Positions 9,328-18,269 of a stretch of 64,000 nt of DNA are shown piece after piece; position 1 is the first letter of the stretch; the number at the start of each line of letters is the position of its first letter. The position numbers and the translations under genes are program-made. This DNA is from SCBR16-9 sp964537975 (lineage in GTDB: Bacteria > Hydrogenedentota > Hydrogenedentia > Hydrogenedentales > SCBR16-9): contig CAZIDP010000004.1 in assembly GCA_964537975.1 (NCBI GenBank), forward strand, positions 1 through 64,000, read 5' to 3'. The notes beneath the pieces were generated by a model. That model was given only the letters and a program-made list of their open reading frames with translations. It had not been told where the DNA came from and searched no databases.

Positions 9328-9795
9328 ATGATCAAGAATAATTTATTATATTTCCAAAAATTAAACTATCGTTTTCTTTTAATAACTATTATAATTTTGT
9401 TATCTGTAACTAATTCAGGCTGTTTGCATAAATATGTGCTTTCTAAACTCTACTTCAACATATCAGGAAAAGTAATTGATAGCGACAACAAAGATACATT
9501 GTCTTTTGTAGAAATTATATTTTGGGACGATTACTACAGTATAGTTTTAGGCAAAAGTGATACAAATGGAATATTTAATGTAGAGCTTGACTACAAATAC
9601 TGTCTAAAAATTCCATTACATGATTCTCTAACAAAAAATGTAAGGAAGAATAGAAACGAAAAATTTTCTATCGAATTTACAAAAGAAGGCTATCACAGCA
9701 AAAAAATTCCATATAGTACGGTAGTAATAACGAAAGATGATAATGGGGTTTATACCTATGATGTCGGTACAGTTGAATTAGAAAAATCCCAATAA
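9328..9795 (+). CDS. Lipoprotein with carboxypeptidase-regulatory-like domain
   Basis: A 155-residue exported protein. The hydrophobic N-terminus ends in TNSGC (residues ~30-34), a lipobox with Gly at -1. The mature part opens with ISGKVIDSDNKDTLSFVEI, continues with SDTNGIFNVELDY and later IEFTKEGYHSKKI. This is the usual layout of a CarboxypepD_reg-like (Ig-fold) domain: a 'G.V.D...' strand, a 'T+..G.F' turn and an '..+GY....' strand. Such domains are structural or adhesive modules on surface proteins. Here one stands alone on a lipid anchor. The ATG at 9328 has no strong ribosome site. Confidence 0.6.
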   Translation: MIKNNLLYFQKLNYRFLLITIIILLSVTNSGCLHKYVLSKLYFNISGKVIDSDNKDTLSFVEIIFWDDYYSIVLGKSDTNGIFNVELDYKYCLKIPLHDSLTKNVRKNRNEKFSIEFTKEGYHSKKIPYSTVVITKDDNGVYTYDVGTVELEKSQ

Positions 9796-10003
9796 ATGAT
9801 GAGTTTGCTCAAATATTTCATGTGTAATATCGTTTTTATGAATGATTATTCACATTTTAGTTAGCCGACGTGATTCACTAAACTGCAACTATATAGGTTA
9901 TATAACAGGAATTATATTTTTGACAAAGTATTAAGCATGACATCGGAGCTCCAGTTCGGTAAACTACTTTTTTCAAGTAAAACAACTACAGAAAGGAAGC
10001 CCG

Positions 10004-10297
10004 ATGCCTTATTATTAACTTACATTGGAGAAGCGTAATAAAATAATTCATCTTGCTACCCAAAAGTACAGTGTCTGGGCAACTGGACGTAAATTGATGC
10101 GCAGCCTCTTATCAATAGAAAACTACGTTGAAATGTATCCAGGAACAGTACCTATTACGTCCTGCAAAGCCAAAGAATGTATCGAATAAGGCGTGTCGCA
10201 AGCTGTAGAGAATCACTTGAGAAGCATGCCTGTCGTCTATGGAAGCATTTTCTGCTGGTTGTATGAGTTGGGGCTATTGCGCCAAATTCCCGGTTAA
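10004..10297 (+). pseudogene. IS30-like transposase relic
   Basis: A single reading frame of 97 codons interrupted by TAA at 10016 and 10187. It retains the N-terminal pattern of IS30-family transposases. After MPYY and a stop comes LTLEKRNKIIHLA, matching the 'LTLEER..I..L' helix-turn-helix start, then a GRKL that fits the recognition-helix region. The last part, YGSIFCWLYEL, resembles the 'eaIY.WIY' motif near the catalytic domain. Most of the ORF (including the DDE residues) is deleted. A good Shine-Dalgarno, AAGGAAG, survives before the ATG. No terminal inverted repeats were found by eye. Assignment is from remembered family patterns. Confidence 0.4.
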
Positions 10298-10330
10298 TTA
10301 CAGTGTCAGCCAATAACTTAAATCAAGAAA

Positions 10331-12565
10331 TCATGGACTCGCGGTATCCACATAGATGGTTGTATACGCCACTGCGGGTCTCCCAAATACATCCGCGGTT
10401 GCAGCGCGGATAGTGTAGGAACCTTCTATCGGCTCCTCTCGCTCACCTTGCTCCCGCAGGTGCTCTGGTATGGGATGCTGCATGGTATAGTCGATGGCAT
10501 CGTCAACTTGCAAGGTTCGCTCGTAGCCATATTCCGGAAAAATAGACGGCGTTACCCGGTTGTCCGGACCGTAGACTTCCCAGGAGATTAATGGCTCGGG
10601 GCGTTCTGCTGCCCATTCACCGGTACCGATTTCAGGAATGGCGCGGAAGCGAATACGGCCCGGTTTATCGTCATCTGATTCGACCACTTCAAGCGTCAGT
10701 TTCGGTCCCGGCCCCAGGTCCGGACGTGAGAAAAGACGGGGTTCATCCCGCAGTTCGACTGTCTCCCCATTTTGTTCGATTCGTATCTTGCCATCTGCTT
10801 GCGCGTAAATAAGCTCGTCGTACCCGGTCTTGTGAAAGAGTGGATCATCCACGGCGATATCAAAGTCAATTCCCAGACGCAACAGGCGTTCCACTTCCAT
10901 CGCAGCATTACTCAGCACTTCGCGGTAGGTCACCCCATATTGATTTTCGCGTTCCAGATGTAACCAGTCGATCCGATGCATGTGGTAAGGTGAGAAGGTG
11001 TAGCCATAGGGAATTACCACGGCAACTTTGGCAGCCCGCAATAAAGCGTCCATGTCTCTGTTGGGATTGCGTTCGAACGCGTTGCGCACCAACGAGGTGT
11101 AATATACCTGGTAGGGATAGGGCAGTCCGGAATTGTCCGTAATGCCGATCCAGCCTGTCCAATACCAGAAACGCGAAGCACCTTTCTCATATAGCTGCTG
11201 AATGGAAGTACTCTTGAGCTTGACTTCATTGGGGTGATAAAAGGCTACGCCCCATTTCTTGTCAAAATTCCGGGCAGCACCACGCAACACTGCCACCCGA
11301 ATGGCAGTAGCATTTTCGACTGTAGCTGGTATATGTGTACCCAGTCCCATATTGTAGGTTTCTACCAAATCGCTGTTGGTCACATCTTCATCGACGATTC
11401 CTCCGACACCATCCTCTACGGCCAGTTGGTACCAGACAGTCGGCCATTCATATTCCCAGGTCATGATGGTTTCAGGTGTTTCCCTGATATACATATCACC
11501 AAGACTGAAGTTGCGAGTTATTGTGCCGTTAATGGAATCATCACCACGGCTTTCCACCCCTTTACGGACAATCCGTTGTAAGTTATTTACCACCTGCACT
11601 TCTGGCAGAGGCTCATCCGCACCTTCACGAAATGGCAAGCCCCAGTTGTGTACCCCAGGTTCATCTATGTGGTTGCCGTAGCCCCAATAGTTTGAACGAT
11701 ACAAGTCCGCTGGCCAGTCAACAGGAGAGAACACCAGGTTGTTGTGGTATACGTTGCTACGGATAATCTCCTGTTGAATCACCGGGTAATTCACGCGGGA
11801 GCGTCCCCCTGGATGTGTCACGAGAAAGTTAGAACCTGCAGCCGGATAGGCCATGATTTCATCAATGGTCTTGGCATTATAGTCATATTGCCCAGACTCC
11901 ATTCGGTAAAAGGGACGGCCATCTGCATCTTTATCAAATGCAACCCAACCATTGATCAAATCCGGATTCAGCGTGATGTCCGTATAGGTACCGGGAGGCG
12001 TTAAGTTGTCTTGTCTTTCTGTACCCACCTGATTGAAAACAAACCCGTGTAACAGAATTTGCTCCGGCATACCTTCTACCGGCGCACGCTCACTACCCGC
12101 GCCCAGTTCCGGTACCTGCGGCCAACCATATGTCCAAAGACAAATCCTCGGCAATATGGCATCCCCCGTGACTTCATGTACAAAGTTCAGCGCATCGGGC
12201 CACGGTGATTCATACCAGAGATACTGCGCCACATGGGGATCGGAATCCTCAGTCGGCCAGCCATCAAGCAGAATCCACATCTGGTAGCTGTCATCGTTGA
12301 GGCGAGTAAAATGCAGCCCATACCACTGTAAATCGTTGCCTCCACGTACACGCACCACCGGCCCCAGTTGAATCGAAGCCTTTACCACCGACAAGGCATT
12401 ATCCATCTCGAAGTCCGGACGATCCACCGGCTTTCCATCCAGCTCATAATGCGCCACCGTCCCGGGCCTGCCCAATGGCGCGGCATCAGCGCTTTCTGCA
12501 AGCATTCCCAGCAGTAAAAAGCCAAGTAGCATAAACAACGCGCAATAACCTGGAGTTTTTTTCAT
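10331..12565 (-). CDS. Large secreted protein of unknown function
   Basis: A 744-residue exported protein. A signal peptide is clear from MKKTPGYCALFMLLGF, with a likely cut after ADA near residue 30. That fixes the start at ATG 12565 (AGGG 8 bases upstream), not the upstream in-frame ATG at 12637. The middle holds Trp/Tyr-rich segments (WEYEWPTVWYQLA, RFWYWTGWIG), and a segment near residue 540 resembles the beta-strand and helix pattern of glycoside hydrolase barrels (AKVAVVIPYGYTFSP). The C-terminal ~100 residues look like a beta-sandwich. I recognise no family. A carbohydrate-active role is an inference from aromatic richness and from the divergent sugar-type dehydrogenase next door. Confidence 0.65.
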   Translation of the reverse strand: MKKTPGYCALFMLLGFLLLGMLAESADAAPLGRPGTVAHYELDGKPVDRPDFEMDNALSVVKASIQLGPVVRVRGGNDLQWYGLHFTRLNDDSYQMWILLDGWPTEDSDPHVAQYLWYESPWPDALNFVHEVTGDAILPRICLWTYGWPQVPELGAGSERAPVEGMPEQILLHGFVFNQVGTERQDNLTPPGTYTDITLNPDLINGWVAFDKDADGRPFYRMESGQYDYNAKTIDEIMAYPAAGSNFLVTHPGGRSRVNYPVIQQEIIRSNVYHNNLVFSPVDWPADLYRSNYWGYGNHIDEPGVHNWGLPFREGADEPLPEVQVVNNLQRIVRKGVESRGDDSINGTITRNFSLGDMYIRETPETIMTWEYEWPTVWYQLAVEDGVGGIVDEDVTNSDLVETYNMGLGTHIPATVENATAIRVAVLRGAARNFDKKWGVAFYHPNEVKLKSTSIQQLYEKGASRFWYWTGWIGITDNSGLPYPYQVYYTSLVRNAFERNPNRDMDALLRAAKVAVVIPYGYTFSPYHMHRIDWLHLERENQYGVTYREVLSNAAMEVERLLRLGIDFDIAVDDPLFHKTGYDELIYAQADGKIRIEQNGETVELRDEPRLFSRPDLGPGPKLTLEVVESDDDKPGRIRFRAIPEIGTGEWAAERPEPLISWEVYGPDNRVTPSIFPEYGYERTLQVDDAIDYTMQHPIPEHLREQGEREEPIEGSYTIRAATADVFGRPAVAYTTIYVDTASP

Positions 12566-13007
12566 TTTCTGAACCCTACTTTTTTTACTGATCTTGTTAC
12601 CCATCATGTAATTCAAAGTCTGCGTGGCAAAATGCATATCGAAACGCCTGACTAGAATTCACTACTCGCAAGCACCGCATTGCCTGCTGCAGGTGATCTA
12701 AAAAACCGCAATCGGTATTACCTGGATTTTATAAATATCTATAACAGCTCTTAACACTAACCTAAAGCCAAAGCAATTTCCTTTAACATATCACCCCAAA
12801 ATAGTACTTTATCGCCAATCATAAAAACCATCAAGATGTTATCAATGAAAATACTATTAACCAGATTTTAATTTAAAATTCATGAAATTGGTTTACATGG
12901 AACGTTGCCCAACATAAAGTACTAAAACATTGCCTGAGAATCCAGACCGAGTCTAAAATAGTTTTTTAGACTTTATAAAATTTTAAAATAAATTAGGGAG
13001 TTATACT
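12566..13007 (+). other. Intergenic divergent promoter region
   Basis: 442 bases between two divergent genes with no open frame I can support. The segment near 12830-13000 is very A+T-rich, with TATAAA-like stretches (for example near 12970) suited to a -10 element for the plus-strand gene. Its Shine-Dalgarno (AGGGAG) lies 7 bases before ATG 13008. No operator or riboswitch was recognised. Confidence 0.4.
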
Positions 13008-14144
13008 ATGCCGACATATCGCGTGGGTATCATCGGGTTTGGATTTATCGGAAAAGTACATGCGTATGGGTACGTCAATATGCCCTTTTATTATTCACCA
13101 CAGCCATTAAAAGCAAAAATTACGCACATCTGCACCAGTAATGTTGATACCGCGGAGGCTGGCCGTGCGCTAATCGGTGCAGAACATGCCGTGACAGATT
13201 ACAGGCAGATAACCGAAAATCCCGATATCGATATTGTCCACATATGCTCTCCCAACCATTTACACAAAAACGCGTTACTATCCGCGATGAAACATAGCAA
13301 GCACATTTATTGTGACAAACCGCTGGTGGCGACCATGTCTGAAGCATATGAAATCCAGGCCACCTTGCATCAGTATCAAGGTACCGCCCAGATGACGTTC
13401 CAGAACCGCTATTTCCCAGCCACGATACGCGCCCATCAACTGGTGCAGGAAGGATTTCTTGGCAAAATACTGGAATTCCGATGTTGTTATCTGCATGGTG
13501 GCAATGCGGACCCAACGGCACCATTAAAATGGAAACTTACTGCTGAAGCCGGTGGAGGAGTAATTGCCGATCTGGCTTCACACATACTCGACCTGATGCA
13601 TTTCCTGGTCGGTGATTATGATGCGATCGTCGCAAGTACCCACACGGCATATAAAGAACGTCCGTCCCTTGATAACCTCTCCCAGTTGCTTCCCGTGGAT
13701 GCTGAAGACTCCGTTATGATGCTGGCGCGTATGTGTAATGGCGCACTGGGGCATATTGAAGCTACCAAAATTGCTACTGGCGCAGAAGACGAGTTGCGTT
13801 TCGAGATACACGGTTCACAAGGCGCATTGCGTTTCAACTCCATGAACCCACACCAATTGGAAGCCTATGATATGAACTCTAAATCCGGCCCTGTCGGTGG
13901 CTTTCGTGGCTGGACTGCCATTGATACAGGACAACGCTATTCTGAACCTGCAAACGGATTCCCGACACCCAAGGCATCTATCGGCTGGTTACGCAGCCAC
14001 GTAGCTTGTTTGGCGTCATTTTTACAATGCGTCTCTGAAGGAAAACCAGGCAACCCCGGTTTGGAACAAGGGATATATGTACAAAAATTAATGCATGCCT
14101 GCCGAGAATCTGCAAATAGTGAATGCTGGATCAAAATTATATGA
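13008..14144 (+). CDS. Gfo/Idh/MocA-family NAD(P)-dependent oxidoreductase
   Basis: A 378-residue dehydrogenase that probably oxidises or reduces a sugar or cyclitol derivative. The N-terminal Rossmann fold shows VGIIGFGFIGKVHA, the GxGxxG nucleotide-binding loop. HICSPNHLHK and CDKPLVAT (near residue 100) follow, the latter carrying the family's catalytic Lys in the 'E/DKP' motif. GGGVIADLASHILDLMHFL near residue 190 has the Asp and His of the active site. The C-terminal alpha/beta domain completes the usual length. AGGGAG sits 7 bases before the ATG. It is divergent from the large secreted protein, suggesting the two are co-expressed for one substrate (inference). Confidence 0.9.
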   Translation: MPTYRVGIIGFGFIGKVHAYGYVNMPFYYSPQPLKAKITHICTSNVDTAEAGRALIGAEHAVTDYRQITENPDIDIVHICSPNHLHKNALLSAMKHSKHIYCDKPLVATMSEAYEIQATLHQYQGTAQMTFQNRYFPATIRAHQLVQEGFLGKILEFRCCYLHGGNADPTAPLKWKLTAEAGGGVIADLASHILDLMHFLVGDYDAIVASTHTAYKERPSLDNLSQLLPVDAEDSVMMLARMCNGALGHIEATKIATGAEDELRFEIHGSQGALRFNSMNPHQLEAYDMNSKSGPVGGFRGWTAIDTGQRYSEPANGFPTPKASIGWLRSHVACLASFLQCVSEGKPGNPGLEQGIYVQKLMHACRESANSECWIKII

Positions 14145-14191
14145 AAAACGATTCACAGCCAGGTTCGTATCAGCAGGAATTTCATACATTC

Positions 14192-14626
14192 TTATGCACG
14201 ACTACGTGAAGCAATTTTTAACGCAGTCTTCCCTGCAATGAGCAAAACTACACCAGCACTGGCAAAAATACCGGTGACTGCACGCAAGACCTGCTTGCTC
14301 TGCTTTTTTCCTACGGTACACCAGGTTGCAAAATGTTCGCAATTTTCGAATACCAAATCATATTTTGCTTCACCAACACGCGACAATGCTCTAGTGACAA
14401 TTTCGTCGGGGGAAAATAGCGTGTTGCGATGCTCCACGACACTTGGTATTCCGCCCTGCAAAAACGCCTCGAGTGAAACTTTGCATACCTGGGCACAATC
14501 TCTATTTTTCACTTCGCCACTATAATGCACGACTTCATCTTCTCCGATGAAAATGCCATGGTGGCTGTACATTTTTCGACGTACCTTGATGTGGTTCCCT
14601 GGATTCAATGCATATTTTTTATTCAT
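14192..14626 (-). CDS. LRAT-domain (NlpC/P60-like) protein with C-terminal membrane segment
   Basis: A 144-residue protein of the lecithin:retinol acyltransferase-like branch of the NlpC/P60 superfamily. SHHGIFIG (residues 21-28) supplies the first His, VVHYSG the second (near 34), and NCEHFATWC the catalytic Cys (Cys96 in NCEHF). These match the H-H-C arrangement of thiol acyltransferases and phospholipases in the family. A hydrophobic segment (residues ~115-138, rich in A, V, L, I and G) near the C-terminus could anchor it to a membrane, as in eukaryotic LRAT relatives. In bacteria such proteins are little studied; lipid acyl transfer or deacylation is an inference. ATG 14626 has a weak ribosome site. 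Confidence 0.75.
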   Translation of the reverse strand: MNKKYALNPGNHIKVRRKMYSHHGIFIGEDEVVHYSGEVKNRDCAQVCKVSLEAFLQGGIPSVVEHRNTLFSPDEIVTRALSRVGEAKYDLVFENCEHFATWCTVGKKQSKQVLRAVTGIFASAGVVLLIAGKTALKIASRSRA

Positions 14627-14750
14627 TTTTCATTCCAACATAGTTAATGAGAAGACTTGCGCATGTCCAAGAGTTTGCATAATTCTGGTTTTTCTGGTAT
14701 CATAAACATAGTACCGGACGTTATTCTATCTAAACGTGGAGGCGTCAATA

Positions 14751-14933
14751 ATGTATTACATAAAAGCCTTTTGGAACAGACTCATTCGCATTAATTTGTT
14801 ACCAGGATTTATTTTGGGAAACACACAAACGCCAAATCCCCCTTCAGAGGATGCTGCTGTGCCACCAAATCATCTGGAAGCTCACACGACCCACAAAGGC
14901 GGCTGGCGAGCGCATGGTGGTGCACGACGCTAG
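14751..14933 (+). CDS. Small basic protein, possible gene
   Basis: A 60-residue frame from ATG 14751, with GGAGG 7 bases upstream. The N-terminal half is a hydrophobic amphipathic helix (MYYIKAFWNRLIRINLLPGF), the rest is Pro-, His- and Arg-rich and ends GGARR. No family is recognised. The strong ribosome site is the main argument for a real gene. Confidence 0.35.
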   Translation: MYYIKAFWNRLIRINLLPGFILGNTQTPNPPSEDAAVPPNHLEAHTTHKGGWRAHGGARR

Positions 14934-14937
14934 GTGT

Positions 14938-14965
14938 GTGTAAATTATTAAGTGTAAATTATTAA
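14938..14965. repeat. Tandem 14-bp direct repeat
   Basis: Two exact copies of GTGTAAATTATTAA stand head to tail directly after the small plus-strand gene. A simple slippage duplication is the likely origin. Confidence 0.9.
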
Positions 14966-15095
14966 GTTTTACTTATCGATACATGCAGATATGTTCTCGA
15001 ATCACAAATTGGCTGTTTCGTAAACACGGGGTGCTGCCTATCCGTGTTGGCGCAATTATAGTTTCCATTAATCTCCTTCCCCCAATTTGTTGACT

Positions 15096-15126
15096 GTATC
15101 CGGCGGCATTTAGTGTCGCCGGATAC
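15096..15126 (-). terminator. Inverted repeat, possible terminator after AsmA-like gene
   Basis: Perfect 10-bp stem (GTATCCGGCG with its complement CGCCGGATAC) around an 11-base loop, 36 bases beyond the stop of the minus-strand AsmA-like gene. No T-run follows on either strand, so it may be a weak or Rho-assisted terminator, or an mRNA-end stabiliser. Confidence 0.45.
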
Positions 15127-15162
15127 TTGTTTACAACATAATTGACCGCCAGACAAGTGCAA

Positions 15163-18100
15163 TCAATAGTGCATGGCATCCTGTTGGCGTATCTTCAATG
15201 CTTCCAATAGTGCTTCTGGATCAGCCACAATATCAAAAGTCAGATTTAAGGTTCTGCTTTCCAGACGTGCTATACCGGTAATGCGACCAGCCTCAAAGCC
15301 CAAGTCCAACACCGCACGATCAAACACCCGTTGCGGTGCATCACCTACGGTTCTGCGCACAACACGTTCAAGGTTCCTGCCTCCACTAATGTCACCAACA
15401 TATTCCGACAACAACAAATACTCCACCATGTCCCGATTTAATGAAAAATGCTCCGTAGCCTCCAGATTCGCCTTTAAGTCATCAATACCCGACTCGTTAA
15501 ATGCAACAGAAAAAGTACCATTAACCAGGCCAGTCAAAAATACATCCGGTGGCTTGAACTCCTCGGTAAAACGCTCCAAATCCAGATTCTGCACCTCCCC
15601 TTGTATCTCTACGGGACGGGTTGAATCCAGCAAACCTATAACCGCTACCCCTTCAAGCATCCCACCCAATAAGTTGGCCACGATGTCTTCGATGATGACA
15701 TGCACACCTTCAAACCGAACTTCACTGTCTGTAGTGCCAACCAGTATACCACCGACGCTTAAATGATCCAGATGCAACTTTCCGGAACCCGTCATGGCAC
15801 CATCATATGCCAACGCACCATTAAATTGAACATCATCCAGTGCGGCAATACTCTCTGGCAGCACCATACGTTCTGCGTCTATTGCTATGGCGAAACGTCC
15901 ACGCAACGAATCCTCCGCATACATCAACTCTGGTGCTGAAATGTGCAATTCACCGCTGCCAGAACGTAACCAACCTTGCGTAACCAGCGGAGACAAATCT
16001 GTATTAAGAACTAAATTATCGAGCCGTACCTGAATCGGTGCATCACCATGAGCAAAAAACAGCGATATACCATCGGCTTTGGCCTCGGATTGCCCAACCC
16101 TGACATCAGGGTTCATCATACGCAACTGAGGCGTGTCACTCCAGTCCATTTCCAAGGCGCCATGCAGAACAAGTTCCTGCCCATAGGGAACACCCCAGTC
16201 ACCCCACATTAAATCTTCTGACCGAAGTTCCAGGCTGGTTGAGGTAAACCCTTGACTTCCAACAGATACCGGCCCACTGAGCTGTATATCTCCCCATATA
16301 CCATTTATATCCATTAAGGATGCTACGGCGGGGAGATTGGCAGTAGCATTTAATTGCCCTGAAAAACTGAACGGATCATACTGTGTTCGCCAACGCTCCC
16401 AGGAAGCTTCGAACACCTCTGATTGACGCATTTGCAATCGGTCACCATGCAGAGGCGTATCGCCATTGAAGGCAGCACGTCCTTCAATCTGGACAGGTAG
16501 CTGACTGGCAAGTGTTATATCGCCAACATCGAACTTCATAAAACGAACATTTATATCAAGTTGCTGTAACGCGCCTGCGCCCGGAGCATACTGGTAACCT
16601 GCCGTACCGGAAATAGCAACGCTTAGATTATCCGGCCAGGGCTGTCCCAGCCAGTCTGTTACCCAAGGAGCTGGATTAAAATCATTCAGCGTAATATCCG
16701 TCAGCAAGTGCAAGTCACGCCGCAGGGTTGCCATTGCGTCCATGACCCCATGATTGGATTGAATACCGATAGTTCCTTCAAACCAGTCCGCGTCACCCTC
16801 CAGGTCTGCATTCAGCTGCCCATTCAAATGCACCGTATTATTAGACCAATTGACAGAGGAACCAACAAGACGTGGTAGCATTACGCCTTGTAACAGAAGG
16901 CCAGGCGCGTGCCATTCACCATTCATTTCAAGTGTTTCAAAGCCATTGAATCCGGGAAAATAACGTAAATAATCTGCGTATTGCGCTGGCAGTACTTCTT
17001 GCAGCACACCTTTGTCCCAATCCGAAACCTGAAGCCGTACAATTGCCTCTGTCAGGCTACCTTCTGTTGCAAGTGTAACCGGGGCATGATGGTTTAAAAT
17101 AACTTCCCAGTCCAGGTGACTTTCTGAGAACAGATTTTCATCCGACCAAACGGCACCACCTTCGACATTCACATTCAGATCACCATGATACCAGGGATTT
17201 TCCATGGGCCCAAAGAGCAAATTTTCTACACTCAGATGGAATTGTGCAGCACCGATGTCAACATTGCCCTGCACCCACTTGCCACTAAGTATCGTATCAT
17301 TCATGGATAACGAAGCATATTGCACTGGAAACGGCAACCGGGGTGATATTACAGGAAGCAACACAGGCGCAGCCAATGACATCGATGGCATTTCCAGAGA
17401 AAAGATACGGGAGTCGTCATCTGAAGGAGAGTTTTCAATTTGTATCCACACATTGCCCTCTGCCAGAGTGGGCAGGTCGGATTGTACATCAAGAAACCAG
17501 GAATCATTTGCGCGAACCAGGTGCATATCGAGACCACCAGATACTTCGGACTGCTCTAAACCCAACACCGGCAATGCCCATTCAGCATGCAATTCATCTC
17601 CGAACACCTTGATATCAAATGCTTCAGTTGACTGAATAGCAGCTGCAACAGTCAGTGGTGACAAAGCCAAGCGCCAATCCGGTGCTTCACCATCAAAAGT
17701 TAATGAAGCCAATTGGACATTTTCCGGAAGCCACGGCAAGATTCCCATCGAAGGAGATGTGCTGTCTGGCAAGGAAGGATCGCTACGAAAAGCGTTCTGC
17801 AGATCATCCCAATTGGTGCTACCATCGGCTTCTTCTATATACCGCACTGTAAGTGTACCCAGAGAAATGTCATTCACATACCGAGCACTGCCAGGACGTG
17901 GTGTAAATGACATATCCAACTGCCCTGCTTCCAGCATGGGCAGGCTTTCTTTTCCCTTGCTTGGGTACAACTTTAATTCATCGAAAACAGCTTTTCGTGT
18001 GGTGAGTTGAAAGCGTGATAACTCCAGTTCGACAGGCAGGAGATAGTCAACAACCCAAAGGACCAGGCGCGTCTGACCGGTACTCGTTCCAAAAAGCCAG

Positions 18101-18213
18101 CCTCCTGCCGCAAAAAGCAATACAGTGAAGATTCCCAGAAACCAAATACCACGTCGCAAGTATTTTCTTTTGCGCTTTGGTACCGATTCCAAGTTTTCAT
18201 TAGTTTGAATCAT
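15163..18213 (-). CDS. AsmA/YdbH-like large envelope protein
   Basis: A 1016-residue protein anchored by one N-terminal membrane segment (residues ~21-43) after a basic tail (KRKRKYLRRG). The rest is a long series of beta-strands with recurring 'L.G.V....' motifs. This is the pattern of AsmA-like/YdbH proteins, thought to form hydrophobic grooves that carry phospholipids between the inner and outer membranes. The C-terminal part (FEAGRITGIARLESRTLNL and onward) matches the ends of such proteins. It probably lies in the periplasm, tethered to the inner membrane. It lies 56 bases downstream of the transglutaminase gene on the same strand, so they may be co-transcribed. The family name is by architecture rather than close sequence match. 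Start ATG 18213 has a poor ribosome site. Confidence 0.65.
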   Translation of the reverse strand: MIQTNENLESVPKRKRKYLRRGIWFLGIFTVLLFAAGGWLFGTSTGQTRLVLWVVDYLLPVELELSRFQLTTRKAVFDELKLYPSKGKESLPMLEAGQLDMSFTPRPGSARYVNDISLGTLTVRYIEEADGSTNWDDLQNAFRSDPSLPDSTSPSMGILPWLPENVQLASLTFDGEAPDWRLALSPLTVAAAIQSTEAFDIKVFGDELHAEWALPVLGLEQSEVSGGLDMHLVRANDSWFLDVQSDLPTLAEGNVWIQIENSPSDDDSRIFSLEMPSMSLAAPVLLPVISPRLPFPVQYASLSMNDTILSGKWVQGNVDIGAAQFHLSVENLLFGPMENPWYHGDLNVNVEGGAVWSDENLFSESHLDWEVILNHHAPVTLATEGSLTEAIVRLQVSDWDKGVLQEVLPAQYADYLRYFPGFNGFETLEMNGEWHAPGLLLQGVMLPRLVGSSVNWSNNTVHLNGQLNADLEGDADWFEGTIGIQSNHGVMDAMATLRRDLHLLTDITLNDFNPAPWVTDWLGQPWPDNLSVAISGTAGYQYAPGAGALQQLDINVRFMKFDVGDITLASQLPVQIEGRAAFNGDTPLHGDRLQMRQSEVFEASWERWRTQYDPFSFSGQLNATANLPAVASLMDINGIWGDIQLSGPVSVGSQGFTSTSLELRSEDLMWGDWGVPYGQELVLHGALEMDWSDTPQLRMMNPDVRVGQSEAKADGISLFFAHGDAPIQVRLDNLVLNTDLSPLVTQGWLRSGSGELHISAPELMYAEDSLRGRFAIAIDAERMVLPESIAALDDVQFNGALAYDGAMTGSGKLHLDHLSVGGILVGTTDSEVRFEGVHVIIEDIVANLLGGMLEGVAVIGLLDSTRPVEIQGEVQNLDLERFTEEFKPPDVFLTGLVNGTFSVAFNESGIDDLKANLEATEHFSLNRDMVEYLLLSEYVGDISGGRNLERVVRRTVGDAPQRVFDRAVLDLGFEAGRITGIARLESRTLNLTFDIVADPEALLEALKIRQQDAMHY

Positions 18214-18269
18214 GGCAAATCATGAAGGGATGCACATGCTGATATATTTAAATTGAACCCTATTAACAA

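Noticed and set aside
10840..12287. Several plus-strand open frames across the large secreted protein gene
   Set aside because: They are antisense shadows without ribosome sites or protein-like composition.
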